The notes beneath the pieces were generated by a model, which did no database searches, was not told where the DNA came from, and worked only from the letters and a program-made list of their open reading frames with translations. The translations under genes were made by a program, and so were the position numbers. Below are positions 22,713-34,465 of a DNA stretch of 64,000 nucleotides, one piece after another (the stretch's first letter is position 1; every line of letters starts with the position of its first letter). Source of the DNA: Eulemur rufifrons (lineage: Eukaryota; Chordata; Mammalia; Primates; Lemuridae); NCBI RefSeq assembly GCF_041146395.1, contig NC_091012.1, positions 14,622,193-14,686,192 on the forward strand, given 5' to 3'.

Positions 22713-25434
22713 GGGCTGTGGCTGAGAGAAAGTGCTGGATTTAGGGCTGCAGCATGCTGACATTGGGCTCCCAGAGTTAACCAGAATGATTCCTCTTGTG
22801 GGACCACTGAGTCCTGGCTTCCACCCGCGGACCTCTCTCTCTCGGGATTGTACAATCCTTTGTCTGTCAGGCCTCAGCGGGGCCAGCCAGATCTGTTTGA
22901 AATGGTAAACAAAAGCTCAGCCCCATACAATAGTGACATTTACTTCCCTCATGTTCATTCTCAGAATCTTCCATTGCAGCAGGGAACACATTATCCAGAG
23001 TCCTGTGAAAGCTGATGCAATGTGGGCCTGGAAGTCTCGGAACAAGGCGTGATGGTGCCAGAGCTGGATGCAGCTCAGCATGCAGGAGCCAATACCTGCG
23101 CCTTGCCTGCCCCAGGGTCCCCTCCGCTCCCTGCAGTGCCCTGACACCAGGAGCTCATTCCTGCTGCAAGTGAGCCTGCTGCAGTTCATTCTCTAGCCTG
23201 CGCTTGTCTGCCAAAGTTTAAAGGCTGATGTGACTAGCGTTCACCTCTGTTTGGTATCATGTCTGAGCATCCTTTCTGCTCTGCCCCTGGGGTCTGGTGG
23301 CTGGGACTTGTATTCAAAGCTTTAAGGTGTTTAGGAAATTTCTTAGAACTGGGTCATACTGATCTTGGTCCCTAAAATTCCCTCTATGAAAAATAAAAGA
23401 CAAAGCCCTTGTGCTGTGGCGAAAGAGACTTGCTTCTTCGAGAAAGTTCTAAGGAGATTTCTTTTTCACACACACACCCTCTGCATACTAAATAACCCCA
23501 GGTGTTTTATTCCAGGTACCAAATAAACACCTGTGGTGTGAGCAGGGGGTCACCTGTATTTGGCATCCCCTCTGGCTGTGCCTCTGGTCACTGCCCCCAC
23601 GCGCTGTCCTGGCCCAGGGGAATATGGAAAATGCAGAATCTCCCCAAACAATGGTCTGGTTGAGTTTTTTGTCATCTTAACTCCAGGTCATTAAGGGATG
23701 TCTGTAAATATATAATCTTGACACTAGAAACAATATAATCTGAGAAAGTGACTTAACTAGACACTAATTTTGCTTTAGGAAAAGCATGACAGCAAAGAGC
23801 CAGACAGTGTAAAATCTGTTTTTTCTGTTTGAAATGACATTATTACAAAGAGCTGCATGGTTCTGGATCTCTAGTCATGATACTAATGAGACCAAAAATA
23901 AAAGAGAAAAGACTAAGCATGCCTCCTGTCTTATTTTAATAAAGTCACCAATAACAGAGAGAGGAACATGGCATGCTATTCTGATTACCAGCATGGACGC
24001 TATTCTTAGAAAAATTTACTATTAAGCAGCATAAAGCCTCTTTTTCTTCCCATATACAGATTCAATGCTTTGGGGGAAACGTTATTAATATCTCAGCTTC
24101 CAGAAGGAAACTGGAGCATCTTCTGGTCCCAAAAAGGACCAGTCTCTGAATGGACAGATTTAGACTCCAGTGACCCCACAGCTCTACAGCATGCCAGCCC
24201 CCAAGTATTCTCCTACTTCCTGACAATGGAGAGGTCACCATTAGCGTTTTCTTCTTGCAGGTCACCTTGTCTCAAAGGATGAGCCTTCCAAACTCCTGTG
24301 TCAAAATCCTTTGGTGAGGGAGTTGTTAGCAATGCCAATTCTCATGCCCACTCCTATGGGATCAGACTGTTTGGGAGTAAACTACTAGAATCATTGAAGG
24401 AACCAGGGACATGAACAGGAAACTCTGAATCTGTAGATAAATAAGAAATGAACACATTCACTTTGTATCCAATGTCTTTCCTCCTTTGCTAATCATTAAT
24501 GACCGGGTCAGTAGAAATTAGTATTATAAAGTATTGAAGGAGATATAGGTCAGTACTTCTCAAAGTACATGTGGCAAAGGAATACTTTTGTATATTTATA
24601 AACTTCCAAGTCTCTGTGGACCAATACCAGGCTGTTAAACAACTCAAGCCTCACTCAACCTACCTCACAAATCCAACAATATCTAATTTGGTACATATGT
24701 TTGGAGGTCATGACCATGTCAGATTACTGAAAACGTTTCTGAACTTTTACTCTCAATTTCTGCACTTATGCCTTTTGCACAGACAGCCAGCCGACAGTTC
24801 AAGAATCAACACAGGTCCACAGATCGTTCTTGGAGAAGTACTTCTGTAAATGACTTAGGCACAAGTCAGGAAACTTCCAGAACATGGAGTTAAGAGACCT
24901 GACTGAGAGGCCAGCGGGTGGAGAAGAGCTGGGAAACACTCATCCTCATGGCAACCCCAGGCAGGATGGTGCTCCAGAGAGATCAGCAAGACTGGGAGTC
25001 AGGGAGTAAATCCTGGGACCATGTGGCATTGTTCCTGTATCACTGCAATACTGGCCAATGCGAAGATGTCGAAGATGTCGACTTAGAAAGCAGATACAAA
25101 AGCATCACAAAAAAAGGAGCATGTTTTAGCAGAGGTCAGGTAATTGACACACAATGAAGAGAGTTGAGCATCTTCAATGCCCCAGACCGGCACAATGCAC
25201 AAATGTGCAAAATGCAAGGAGCCAAAGGTGAAAGGTCAAAGACTAACAGCAGGATTTGTTTATAGTCAAAAACTCTACACAGGAGAATAAAAGACAAATG
25301 GAATGTAGATGTTACTAGGGCAGAAAACAAGGGCCAGATTTATGTTCTGATACCAGTTAGGTGAGCAACCTCCTGGACTTCCTGGATGATTTGAGAACTT
25401 CTCTAGGTTTCAAGGGGTTTTATTTCTCACAGAA
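22713..25434. other. Unique DNA, no gene seen
   Basis: Open frames of up to about 92 residues (24571-24849) carry no recognised domain. A CA patch lies at 23468-23478. A short doubled GAAGATGTC occurs near 25063-25080. Confidence 0.45.
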
Positions 25435-25955
25435 AAGTAGATGGCAATGGTTATTTTGGGGTGTCAATTTGACTGGGCCATGGGTTGCCCAGATGTGTAG
25501 TCAAACGTTATTCTGGGTGTTTCTATAACAGTGAATTTGGCTGAGTTTAACATTCAAATCCATAGACTTGAGTACAACGGGTTGCTCTCCCCGACGGCAG
25601 CCTCACCCACTCTGTGGAAGGCCCATGTAGAGCAAAAAGGCTGCCACTGCCCGGGTAAGAGGAAATTCCTCCTGCCTGGCTGCCTTTAACCTGTGATACT
25701 GACTTTTTCCTGACTCAGGACTAGAACGATCCTGTTAGGACTCCTGGTCCTGGCCTTTGGACTCAAACTGGAAATATGGCATCGACCCTGCAGGGACTGC
25801 AGCTTGCTGACTGCAGATCTGGGGATGTTTCAGCCTCCACAGCCACGTGAGCCATTCCTTATAACACAGATACAGGTAGAGACATGGTAGAGACAGAGAT
25901 GGAGACAGATCTCCTGTTGACTCTGTTTCTCTGGAGAACCCTGACCAATACAGTA
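25435..25955 (+). mobile_element. Old interspersed repeat, probably LTR-derived
   Basis: It starts near TTATTTTGGGGTGTCAATTTG, continues through GGCCATGGGTTGCCCAGATG, and ends TTTCTCTGGAGAACCCTGAC. I recognise this order from a common mammalian interspersed repeat but cannot name the family with certainty. Confidence 0.6.
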
Positions 25956-25959
25956 AGGA

Positions 25960-27480
25960 TATAAGCAAAAACATAGGGAAAACAAATTGTTTGATGTTGA
26001 GTTGGCTAAGATTTCTTAGACAGGACACAAAAAGCAAGGGAAAATTTTTAAAAAATAAATATTTAACTTTATCAAAATGAAAATCTTATACTCTCCAGAA
26101 GATGGTATTAAGGGAATGAAAAGATAAATTATAGACTGGGAAAAAATATGTGCAAAATTACATATTTGATAAGAAAAAACTTGTATCCAGAATATAGAAA
26201 GACCCTTGTAATGCAAGAAAAAGAGGAGGGAGTTTGAGGAAGAAGAAGAGGAGGGGAGGAGGAGAAGGAGATGGCTTTTTTTTTTTGAGACAGAGTCTTG
26301 CTTTGTTGCCTGGGCTAGAGTGAGTGCCATGGTGTCGGCCTAGCTCACAGCAACCTCAAACTCCTGGGCTCAAGCGATCCTCCTGTCTCAGCCTCCCGAG
26401 TAGCTGGGACTACTGGCATGTGCCACCATGCCTGGCTAATTTTGTTCTATATATATTTTTAGTTGGCCTGATAATTTCTTTCTATTTTTAGTACAGACGC
26501 GGTCTCGCTCTTGCCCAGGCCAGTCTCGAACTCCTGACCTCAAGCGATCCACCAATCTCGGCCCCCCAGAGTGCTAGGATTACAGGCATGAGCCACCGCG
26601 CCCGGCCGAGATGCCATTTTTTTTAACGGGCAATAGATTTGAAAATTCACTTCACCCCTAAGAAGGCACCAAATATGATGGCAAATAAATATATGAAAAT
26701 ATGCTCAATATATTTAGTCATTGAAGAAATGCATATTAAACTGCATGAAATGACACTACACATTTGTTGGAATGTATAAAATTTAAAAGACTCACCACAC
26801 GGTGCCAATGAGGATGTGGGGGAACTGGAACTCTCATATGCTGCTGGTGGGTGTGCAAAATGGTGCAACCACTCTAGAAAGTATTCTGACACTTTATTGA
26901 AGGTGAAAACTGCATTTACTATTTGACCCAGCAGTCCCTCTCCTAGATATTTGCCCAGGAGAAATGAAAGCCTCTTTCTATCCAAAGGCCCATATGTGTA
27001 TGTTCATATCAGATTTATTCATAACAGGTTAAAACAGCAAACAATAGAAATGTCCATCAACAGATGAACTCATAGACAAGCTGTGGCATGTGCATGTATA
27101 CGTGTTTTCCCACTGTGAAATGCTACTCAGTGATGAAAAAGGTAAAGGAAAAGACCACATGCTACCTCTCAAATGCAGCAGGCTAAGCAAAAGCCGCCTG
27201 CATGAAAGACAACATACTGTGTGGTTCCGTTTATGTGCAACTCCAGGAAAGACAAAGTCAAGGTGAAAGGAAGCTGATTGGTGGCCACTATGTGCCAAGG
27301 GCCGGGGGTGACTGATGACACAGTGTATGAGGGAAACTGTGGGGATGGTGGGAAAGTTCCCTCTCTCCATTGTAGTGGTGGTTACACAATTATACACACT
27401 TGTCAAACTCATCCATCTTTACAATTGAAAAGAGTGAGTTTTAGTGTAGGTCAACACACTTCAGTAAATGGACTTAAAAG
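25960..27480 (+). mobile_element. Old L1M ORF2 end and 3' UTR, split by an Alu
   Basis: The two parts are 25960-26267 and 26616-27480. Markers include GATGTGGGGGAACTGGAACT near 26813, ACTATTTGACCCAGCAGTCC near 26918, TGATTGGTGGCCACTATGTG near 27276 and GTGGTTACACAATTATACAC near 27377. No intact frame remains. A purine-rich GAAGAAGAAGAGGAGG patch lies at 26238-26270. Confidence 0.8.
26268..26615 (-). mobile_element. Lemur-type Alu, antisense
   Basis: The element spans 26276-26607, with a poly(T) on the left and its GGCCGGGCGC head at the right on the minus strand. An 8-base duplication, GAGATGGC versus GAGATGCC, flanks it at 26268-26275 and 26608-26615. The linker has CTATATATATTTTTAGTTGG. 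It is inserted into the old L1M. Confidence 0.92.
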
Positions 27481-28528
27481 TTTGGGATTAATTGAATCAA
27501 ATGACCACCAAGTTCCCCGCAGTGCTGAAGACCCGAGACTCCATTGCCGGCCCGCTCCAGCCTCTGCAAGCGGCACCTGCTACCCGCCCTTCCCCCCGTG
27601 GCTGGATGCTTCATTCTTCAGAAATTACACCAAATGCAAGTCAGTCTTCTGTGTATCTGGTTCAAGACTGTTCTAGAAAATGCTCTCTCTGGCATCTCCC
27701 AAACCTTCCCATGGCTCCCTTGGGCACTCCTAGTCCATGAACACAGTCACCCCATCATCCCAGCCAGGTTCCCTGTACCTCCCTGTCTCCCTGAAGGACC
27801 AGCTGCTGTGGCACCCCAGCAAGACCCCTCACACTGCGGGGTCTCAGACTGGATGTGCGGACAGTGTCTTCATGCTTCCCTCCTGTAGCTGTGGGAATAT
27901 AACTCTTCCCGTCTCTGGGGGAAAGTCCATGTGCCCTTGAAGTCCCTGTGCCGTTCTGCTCCCACCGTCAGTTCCTGTCTACCGCCAATCCTTCCTCATC
28001 ATGGAAGCGGTGGCCAGAGACCTTCACTGCGTGGAACCAGACATGGTCTCCAACTCAGATACTGCTGGGCTCCAGGATGACCTTGTGCTGTCACAAACTC
28101 GCCATCCCACACCTCTCAGTCACATGGACTCCTCATTTCTCATCACCTTCACCTCTGCCCCTTTTAGCCTTATTTCATGGCCATACTTAGGCCCTATGGT
28201 CACCCAGCAATGTTGAACTCCTGATATCACAAATTAAAACTCCCATTTCTGACCATAATTTCCCATTCTTTCAGGTATTAACGTTTATTATACCTCGTTC
28301 CTCAATGTTCTCCAAATGTCCCATCTGTGGGCTGCTGTACTGTCTTCCCCCCAAGGTACACATCTAGAGCCACTCCTCTCCTGGGAGTCCATGACCCACC
28401 ACGTCCCTGCCCCATGGCAGTGTCTTAACCCCCTGTGTCACTGTATGTGGGTCTGTCCTACATGCCTCCCAAGACCCAAACAGGCTCAATTCTCTGACTT
28501 CTGCTTATTTCCATAAGCTATGCCACGG
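27481..28528. other. Pyrimidine-rich unique DNA, no gene seen
   Basis: Several plus-strand open frames (up to 114 residues) arise because the strand is C/T rich, and they overlap one another. I did not find a domain. The region might be an unrecognised old repeat. Confidence 0.4.
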
Positions 28529-28529
28529 T

Positions 28530-28870
28530 GTCCTAGTCAGCTTGGGCTGCTCTAACAAATTTCCACAGGTTGGGTGGCTTGTAATTAACAGAAATTAATT
28601 TCTCACTGTTCCGGAGGCTGGAATTCTGAGATCAGGATGCCAGCTTGGTGGGGTTTGGGTGAGGTCCCTCTTCCAGGGGGTAGAAGGCCTACGTCTCCTT
28701 GTATCCTCACATGGTGGAAAGAGGGCAGAGCTCTCTGGGGTCCTTTCTGCAAGGTCACTAATTCCATTCCTGAGGCTCCACTCTCATGACCCAGTCACCT
28801 CCCAAAGGTCCCACCTACTAATACCATCCCCTGGGGGGTTAAGATCGAAAGATATACATTTGAAGGGAAA
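28530..28870 (-). mobile_element. MaLR (MLT1-like) LTR, antisense
   Basis: It begins TCCTAGTCAGCTTGGGCTGC, with CAGAAATTAATTTCTCACTG and CTCCCAAAGGTCCCACCTAC further on. This is the reverse orientation of the LTR type seen at 22372. Confidence 0.72.
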
Positions 28871-30384
28871 CTCAAATATTCACCTTCAATATTCATTGCT
28901 CAGAACAGACAGGGTCACAAAAAACTCAAGGTCACCAGCCTCAACTGCAGTCCCAAATCTGATCAACAACTCAAAGAATCTCTCCTCCAAGGCATTGGAG
29001 TGAACTAAAGGTTTAAGGAGATAGGGAAGAAGGTCACGTCACAGCAACACAAAGCCCTGAAGCTGAGTGCTGGCATTCCTTGTGGTTCGATGCCCTTTGG
29101 GGATCACCTTCAGTGTCCCTCCTTTGCAGTGAGCTGCCCACTCTGTGGCAACGCCTCCTGATCCCTGGTCCCTTCTGTGCAGAGCTGCTCAGCCGCCTGC
29201 TGTTTCCGAGTCTTCCTGTCAAGCTTGCCCTTAGGGTGCCCTGAAGGGCTTAGTTTCTCATGGAAAGGGACCATCCACTTGGTTCCCCAATGGAACATAC
29301 ACCCCCCCCACCACCCCTGTGAGGATCTGTCTAACCACTACACATGGGGTGGGGGGTGGTTGGGGCGAGGAGGGACGACTTCTGCGTCTGCCTCACCCAC
29401 CCCTTTCCTGGCACCTGGCTTTGTGCTGTGCACCGGGCAGGCCCTTATGCATATGAAAATGTGTTGGATAAATCAAGAGAGGAATAATGAGTAAATACAC
29501 CTGTTGTGATGAAAGAACTTAAGAAAGAATGTTTTTTAAAGCAAAGCCCTCACAGACGCGGTGTGCTGACCTGACACCTTCCTTCACGTCTGCGCATTGC
29601 CGAGTTCCCGCCCTGTTTCCTCTCACTCAGTCGCACATGCAGAGGAACACGCAGGCGCTCAGCCTTGCTCACGCCGCTCGTCGCTCCCCAGCCAGAGCTG
29701 AGAAGCGGTGTTAGCTGTGGTTTTGATGGGATGCTCCTCCCAGTCTCTCTTCAGTGCTCCTGTGCAGAGGCAGCTGTCCTTGTGGACACATATGAGATTG
29801 GGAGGTGGTCTCTGTGTCTCACCACCGTGGTCCTCCCTCGCAGGGTGCATTGATCCGCAGTCGGCCCAGCTCCCAGCACTAGCAGGCAAAGGTCACCCTG
29901 CAGGGAGACTGTGTCAGGGCACTTCCCCAGCCAAGCTTCATGGGCAAGAGCTGATCACTGATTTGCATTCACCCCTCTCTCACTCTCTCAATTTCTTGCA
30001 TTTCTTCATCACACCACATTTTAACATTTCCTTCTCTTTTATAGATCAAATAGTAACTTCAGCCAGTGATTACCATAAGCATTGTGATCATGATTAATGA
30101 TTGACTCCTAACTACCCTGATAATATTAATATTATTTAGTATTAATTAATGTTAACCTATCTGGGGAGATTAAATATGCCTTACCCTGACACCTCCCAAT
30201 TGGCACAACTGTAGACAGCTCCACAGAAAAACTAAACAAAGGCCTAAGGTTTTCTAAGGAGAAATTAGATGATGAGATCAAACTATTTAGTCTGGAAATA
30301 AAGGATATGAGGCCACTCAAGCATCATGAAACCTCATAGCGTGGTTTGCATGGAAGGCAGACGGGAGGAAGTGAGCTTACGCGT
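28871..30384. other. Unique DNA with C/G-run pair; no gene seen
   Basis: A C-rich run (29302-29317) and a G-rich run (29346-29365) face each other. AT-rich palindromic sequence (TAATATTAATATTA) occurs at 30121-30134. No exon or domain was recognised. Confidence 0.45.
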
Positions 30385-30545
30385 TAGACTGACATTGGAA
30401 TGGCAGCTCCACATCTTTGCATTCATTAGAACCGCATGGCAACCGTGTGAGGGAATGTCATTATTATCCCATTTTAGAGATGCAATGATTAAAATAGGAA
30501 GAAATTATATGACTTTCCTGAAGGAACTAGCAAGAAAGTGAAAGA
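30385..30545 (-). mobile_element. MIR SINE fragment
   Basis: It reads ATTATTATCCCATTTTAGAG, then GACTTTCCTGAAGGAACTAG, as an antisense MIR centre. Confidence 0.6.
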
Positions 30546-30609
30546 GTGCATTCTAAAGCCAGGGTTTTTCAGCACTCTGCTCCATTGGCTTCCTTTATTT
30601 CTGTTAATA

Positions 30610-30840
30610 GTGTGAGTACCAGTAGCAAGTACCTAACACATGTTAAATGCTTCTGTGTGCCAAGTGCCATAGTAAGAAGTTGTACATGGATTACTTCAGG
30701 GTTGAGTTGGGTATCAGTTTATAAGAAAGTTCTCACTAGTATTTTCATTGTACAGATGACTGAACTAAGGCTTGGATGAGTTAACTCATTTGCTGGGTGC
30801 TATAAAGCCAGAAGGTGATGCAGCCAGGAGTCCAAACACC
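30610..30840 (-). mobile_element. MIR SINE
   Basis: A longer antisense MIR: ATGCTTCTGTGTGCCAAGTG, then TTTTCATTGTACAGATGACT and GAACTAAGGCTTGGATGAGT, followed by the tRNA-related half. Confidence 0.75.
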
Positions 30841-31874
30841 GCACTGTCCCCAGAGCCAACTTCAGGTCCTGGAACCTTTAGTTACATGGCAGGTACTTCT
30901 CGACACATGGTCAGCTGCTCTTGTTCATCCCACAGGCAAGGCCAGCTTTGTAGAGAAAACAGCCTGAATCATTTAGACATTATGCTCCTGTTGGTCAATG
31001 GACTTCCTGCTCCTGTTACAGGGTCTGGGGATCGGTCCCCTCTCTTCACTAAACAGTAGTCACAGCAAGTATGTTACACGTGCATCACTGAAGTGACTAT
31101 TTATATCAAAGAAGCTCAGGTAACAATGAAAGGTGAAGAAAGGCAAGATTTTCTATGAAGTGTTCACCCAAGGGAGAGAATGGAAGTTTGAAGGTTGATA
31201 GGAACAGCTTTTGTTCATAGATGGTGTTGAGTCAACAAAGGTGTGGAATGTTCACCTAGGACATCAGCTGCAGGGTAGAACAAGATGTGTCCTCGGGAGA
31301 GCACTGCTTTGGTGACAGGCGTGCTCCCACTTTCCGTGGAGCGTGCTGCCACCCAGGGGAAGAGCAGCATTCGGGGACTCTTTGGGAAGGCTCCTGGCTG
31401 ACATGGTTCACTGGCGGTGGTCGTGGGCTGCTTCTGTCTCTGAACTCAGACAAGGAGGACAGACAGGATGAGGGTCAGGAGGTGGCACTGACCCCAGATA
31501 AGTGAAGTGGCAGGAGCCAGACCCCAAGCACAGGCTTCACAGATACCCTCCTGGTCCCTGAGACATCAGCCCCTCCCTGTGACTCCAGGTGGTCACTGGC
31601 TCATGCACCAAGAGGACAGCAGGACCCTGCTGGGTCCCCTGGTTCTCCTCCAGTCCTCTAGAATTCAGCCAGTTCTGTGACTTTCAGGGAAACTTCATTT
31701 TGTTCTTTTGCCTGAACCTGCAATGTTGCATTGAGCAGTTTGGAAGTTTCCACCACCGTGCTCCGTAAATATGCCTGGGGAAGGGGCGAGGAAACCCACT
31801 CAGCCTCCTGGGTGCCCTCAGCATCTTGGACTCTGCCTGAGAGACAAGTCCGTCAAGCCCTGGGACAACTAATT
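30841..31874. other. Unique DNA, no gene seen
   Basis: Short frames on both strands show no domain. Confidence 0.4.
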
Positions 31875-32285
<411 letters not shown>

Positions 32286-32489
32286 TAATTCTAAATGCAC
32301 ACTTCTCCCTGCCTCCTCAAAGAGTGCTTACAGCAGTGATCAATGGTTCTTCATTCTGATTCTTTGTTAAAAAAAGTTTGTTCAGAGTTTTTCTTATGTG
32401 CTGCAATACAGATTTTCAGAATCATTAAAATGATGTGGCAGTTACACCTTTAGAAGAGCATGACACATATGTACAAAGACTTACTGCCC

Positions 32490-32715
32490 AGCTGCCATGC
32501 CTTCTGCAGGTGGGCCCTGTTCCCTGTGGCTAAGCTCAGTGCTGCAGGCAGGGGCGAGCCCTCTGGCCTTACTCTTTCCCCTGTGGAGACAAACAGCTGA
32601 CTCAGCCCTGACCACGGGGGAGAACCGTCCCCCCCAAACACGTCAAGAAGCCTCTTTAGTCAACCCCACACCTTCTATTCCTGAGCACAGGAAACACAGT
32701 TCCATCTCTCCTGTC
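32490..32715 (+). mobile_element. Partial retroviral LTR fragment, sense
   Basis: About 220 bases match the reverse complement of 33570-33765 with few differences. Shared words include CTAAGCTCAGTGCTGCAGGC, GACAAACAGCTGACTCAGCC and GTCAACCCCACACC. It lacks the R/U5-like end present in the other copy. Only noncoding LTR sequence is visible. Confidence 0.65.
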
Positions 32716-33275
32716 CCTGCTAGCTGGTGTTTCCTAACCTCTGATTGTGTAGACACACTGAATGCACCCCGTCCCTCAGCCTGCAGCTCCAGTCCTTGGG
32801 TTGAAGCTTCCGATGTAACCAAAGGAGGCCACAGCCACTGGGAAGGACAGAGGCCACAAGGTGTTTCAGACTCTTCAAACAGGTGGAGAATTGAGATGAA
32901 ACAGGGACACTCATGGGTGCTGGATCTTCTTTTAGGATGGCCCTCACTGGAAAATAAGCATTGCCCTGAAAGGCACTGATGAAACAGAATGCTTTGGGAA
33001 AAAAGCAAATAAAATAAGCCAAGCTCTGTCTTTTCAAAGTTAGAATCTAAGACCACAGGGTCTGGGATGATCGTACTCACAAAATAAGAGGATGCGACCA
33101 GCCAGGGTGACCGGCCCGCAGGATGGAGGGTCCCATGCTGTGCTCTCTGGGCACCCACTGCTCATGTTCCCTCCCTCCTTTCCACCCCCTTGGCCGCACA
33201 AACCAAGCACATTGCTCTCCTTCCTAAAAACTATCGTGTCTCCCTAATATCCAAGTCTTCAGGCCTTCGTTGGTT
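32716..33275. other. Unique DNA between two LTR pieces
   Basis: Open frames of 160 (plus) and 171 (minus) residues overlap each other and run into the LTR fragment. No domain was recognised. Confidence 0.4.
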
Positions 33276-34215
33276 GTGTTAGTTATCTACTGATGTTTGA
33301 TAGACTACCACAAAACTTCATGGCTTCAGACAGCAAACAGATACCATCTCACAGATTCTGTGGGTCAGGGATTTGACAGCAGCTTAGCTGGGTGTTTTTG
33401 AAAATGTGAGTTTTATTATCCAAGTATGGTGAAGCCAACAGGTCAGGAGACAACTGCCATTGAAAGACACTTTGTTACTCATAGTTCCCAAGAGCAGGGG
33501 GCACACCACATCTTGGGGGGCCCATGGGGACACCCCAGGTCGGATGGGGCAGAGGGCACAAAGCAGGAGGGACATAACTAGGTTTCCTGTGCTCAGGAAG
33601 AGAGGGTGTGGGGTTGACTAAACAGGCTTCATGGCGTGTTTGGGGGGGGCAGTTCTCCCCCTGTGGGCAGGGCTGAGTCAGCTGTTTGTCCCCACAGGAG
33701 AAACAGTAAGGCTGGAGGGCTCGCCCCCTGCCTGCAGCACTGAGCTTAGCAGCACAGAACAACAATCCTGACTTTCTTGTGGTTTCTGCGGGAAAGGCAA
33801 GGTGAGGCGTCTAGGCAGACTTCGGGTTGTCTGGTGTGAGTAATTTCAATGAGCTCTGGGGGAAGGGGCTGTTAAGGCAGGTGAATAGTGGCCCAGGGTG
33901 CCAGAGCCCTGAAGGAGGCGGTTGAGGTGTGGCTCTGGTTGGTTTGCTCATGCAACATGCCGGAAGGTGAGTTGTATGCTGTCTAGGAATTAGCTAGCCC
34001 TGGAAGGGGCAGTCCATCCTGGCTCAGCAGGGATCCATAGGTCAAAACATCACAAAGTAAAAAGGCAGGATTCACACAGGTATTTCTGACTCTTAGTGTC
34101 TCACTAGGTTGCAATTCAGATGTCGGCCAGGGCTGCCATCATCTGAAGGCTCAACTGGAGCCAGAGGATCATTGTCCCTGTCAGTCCTGCAGCTGTTGGT
34201 GGGAGGTCTCCCATC
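33276..34215 (+). mobile_element. Older MLT1-like LTR split by a younger LTR
   Basis: The left part at 33276-33394 reads GTTATCTACTGATGTTTG, then TCACAGATTCTGTGGGTCAG and AGCTTAGCTGGGT. The right part at about 34086-34215 resumes in order with GGTATTTCTGACTCTTAGTG, GATGTCGGCCAGGGCTGCCA and TCATCTGAAGGCTC. The join is filled by the LTR at 33395-34085. The family name is tentative. Confidence 0.6.
33395..34085 (-). mobile_element. Solo LTR of an endogenous retrovirus, antisense
   Basis: A 690-base insertion splits an older LTR. Read on the minus strand it contains an AATAAA signal at about 33415-33420, close to its 3' end, followed by a U5-like end, with a GC-rich unique region upstream. That is the layout of an LTR. 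No gag, pol or env remnant lies beside it, so it appears to be a solo LTR. Exact ends and target duplication could not be fixed. The part at 33570-33765 is repeated in inverted orientation at 32490-32715. Confidence 0.6.
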
Positions 34216-34289
34216 ACACACCGTCACCTCCACCTGATTCTACTCAGTCCTCCCCCAACCCACGACCCTCCTCCCATCTCTCACTTTTT

Positions 34290-34465
34290 AGCCAGGGCTC
34301 ACATCAAAATCACAAAGGGAGACTTTTCAAATCCAGACACCTGGGACCCGCCCACCTACAGCACGCAGAGGAAGGGACATGCCAGGTGCCCTTGGGGAAA
34401 GTACCTCAGGTGATGCTGATGAACTCTCTGATTGTGGACCCGGTCCAGGGACACGATTCAGTTTG
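34290..34465 (+). mobile_element. MER5A-like DNA transposon
   Basis: CTCACATCAAAATCACAAAG, then ACCTGGGACCCGCCCACCTA, then CTCAGGTGATGCTGATGAAC, followed by a degenerate end near GTCCAGGGACACG. The order matches MER5A. Confidence 0.65.

Noticed and set aside
25063..25080. GAAGATGTC tandem doublet
   Set aside because: Two copies of nine bases; too short to mean anything.
32643..33158. 171-residue minus-strand frame
   Set aside because: It overlaps a 160-residue plus-strand frame and partly an LTR fragment, and has no domain.
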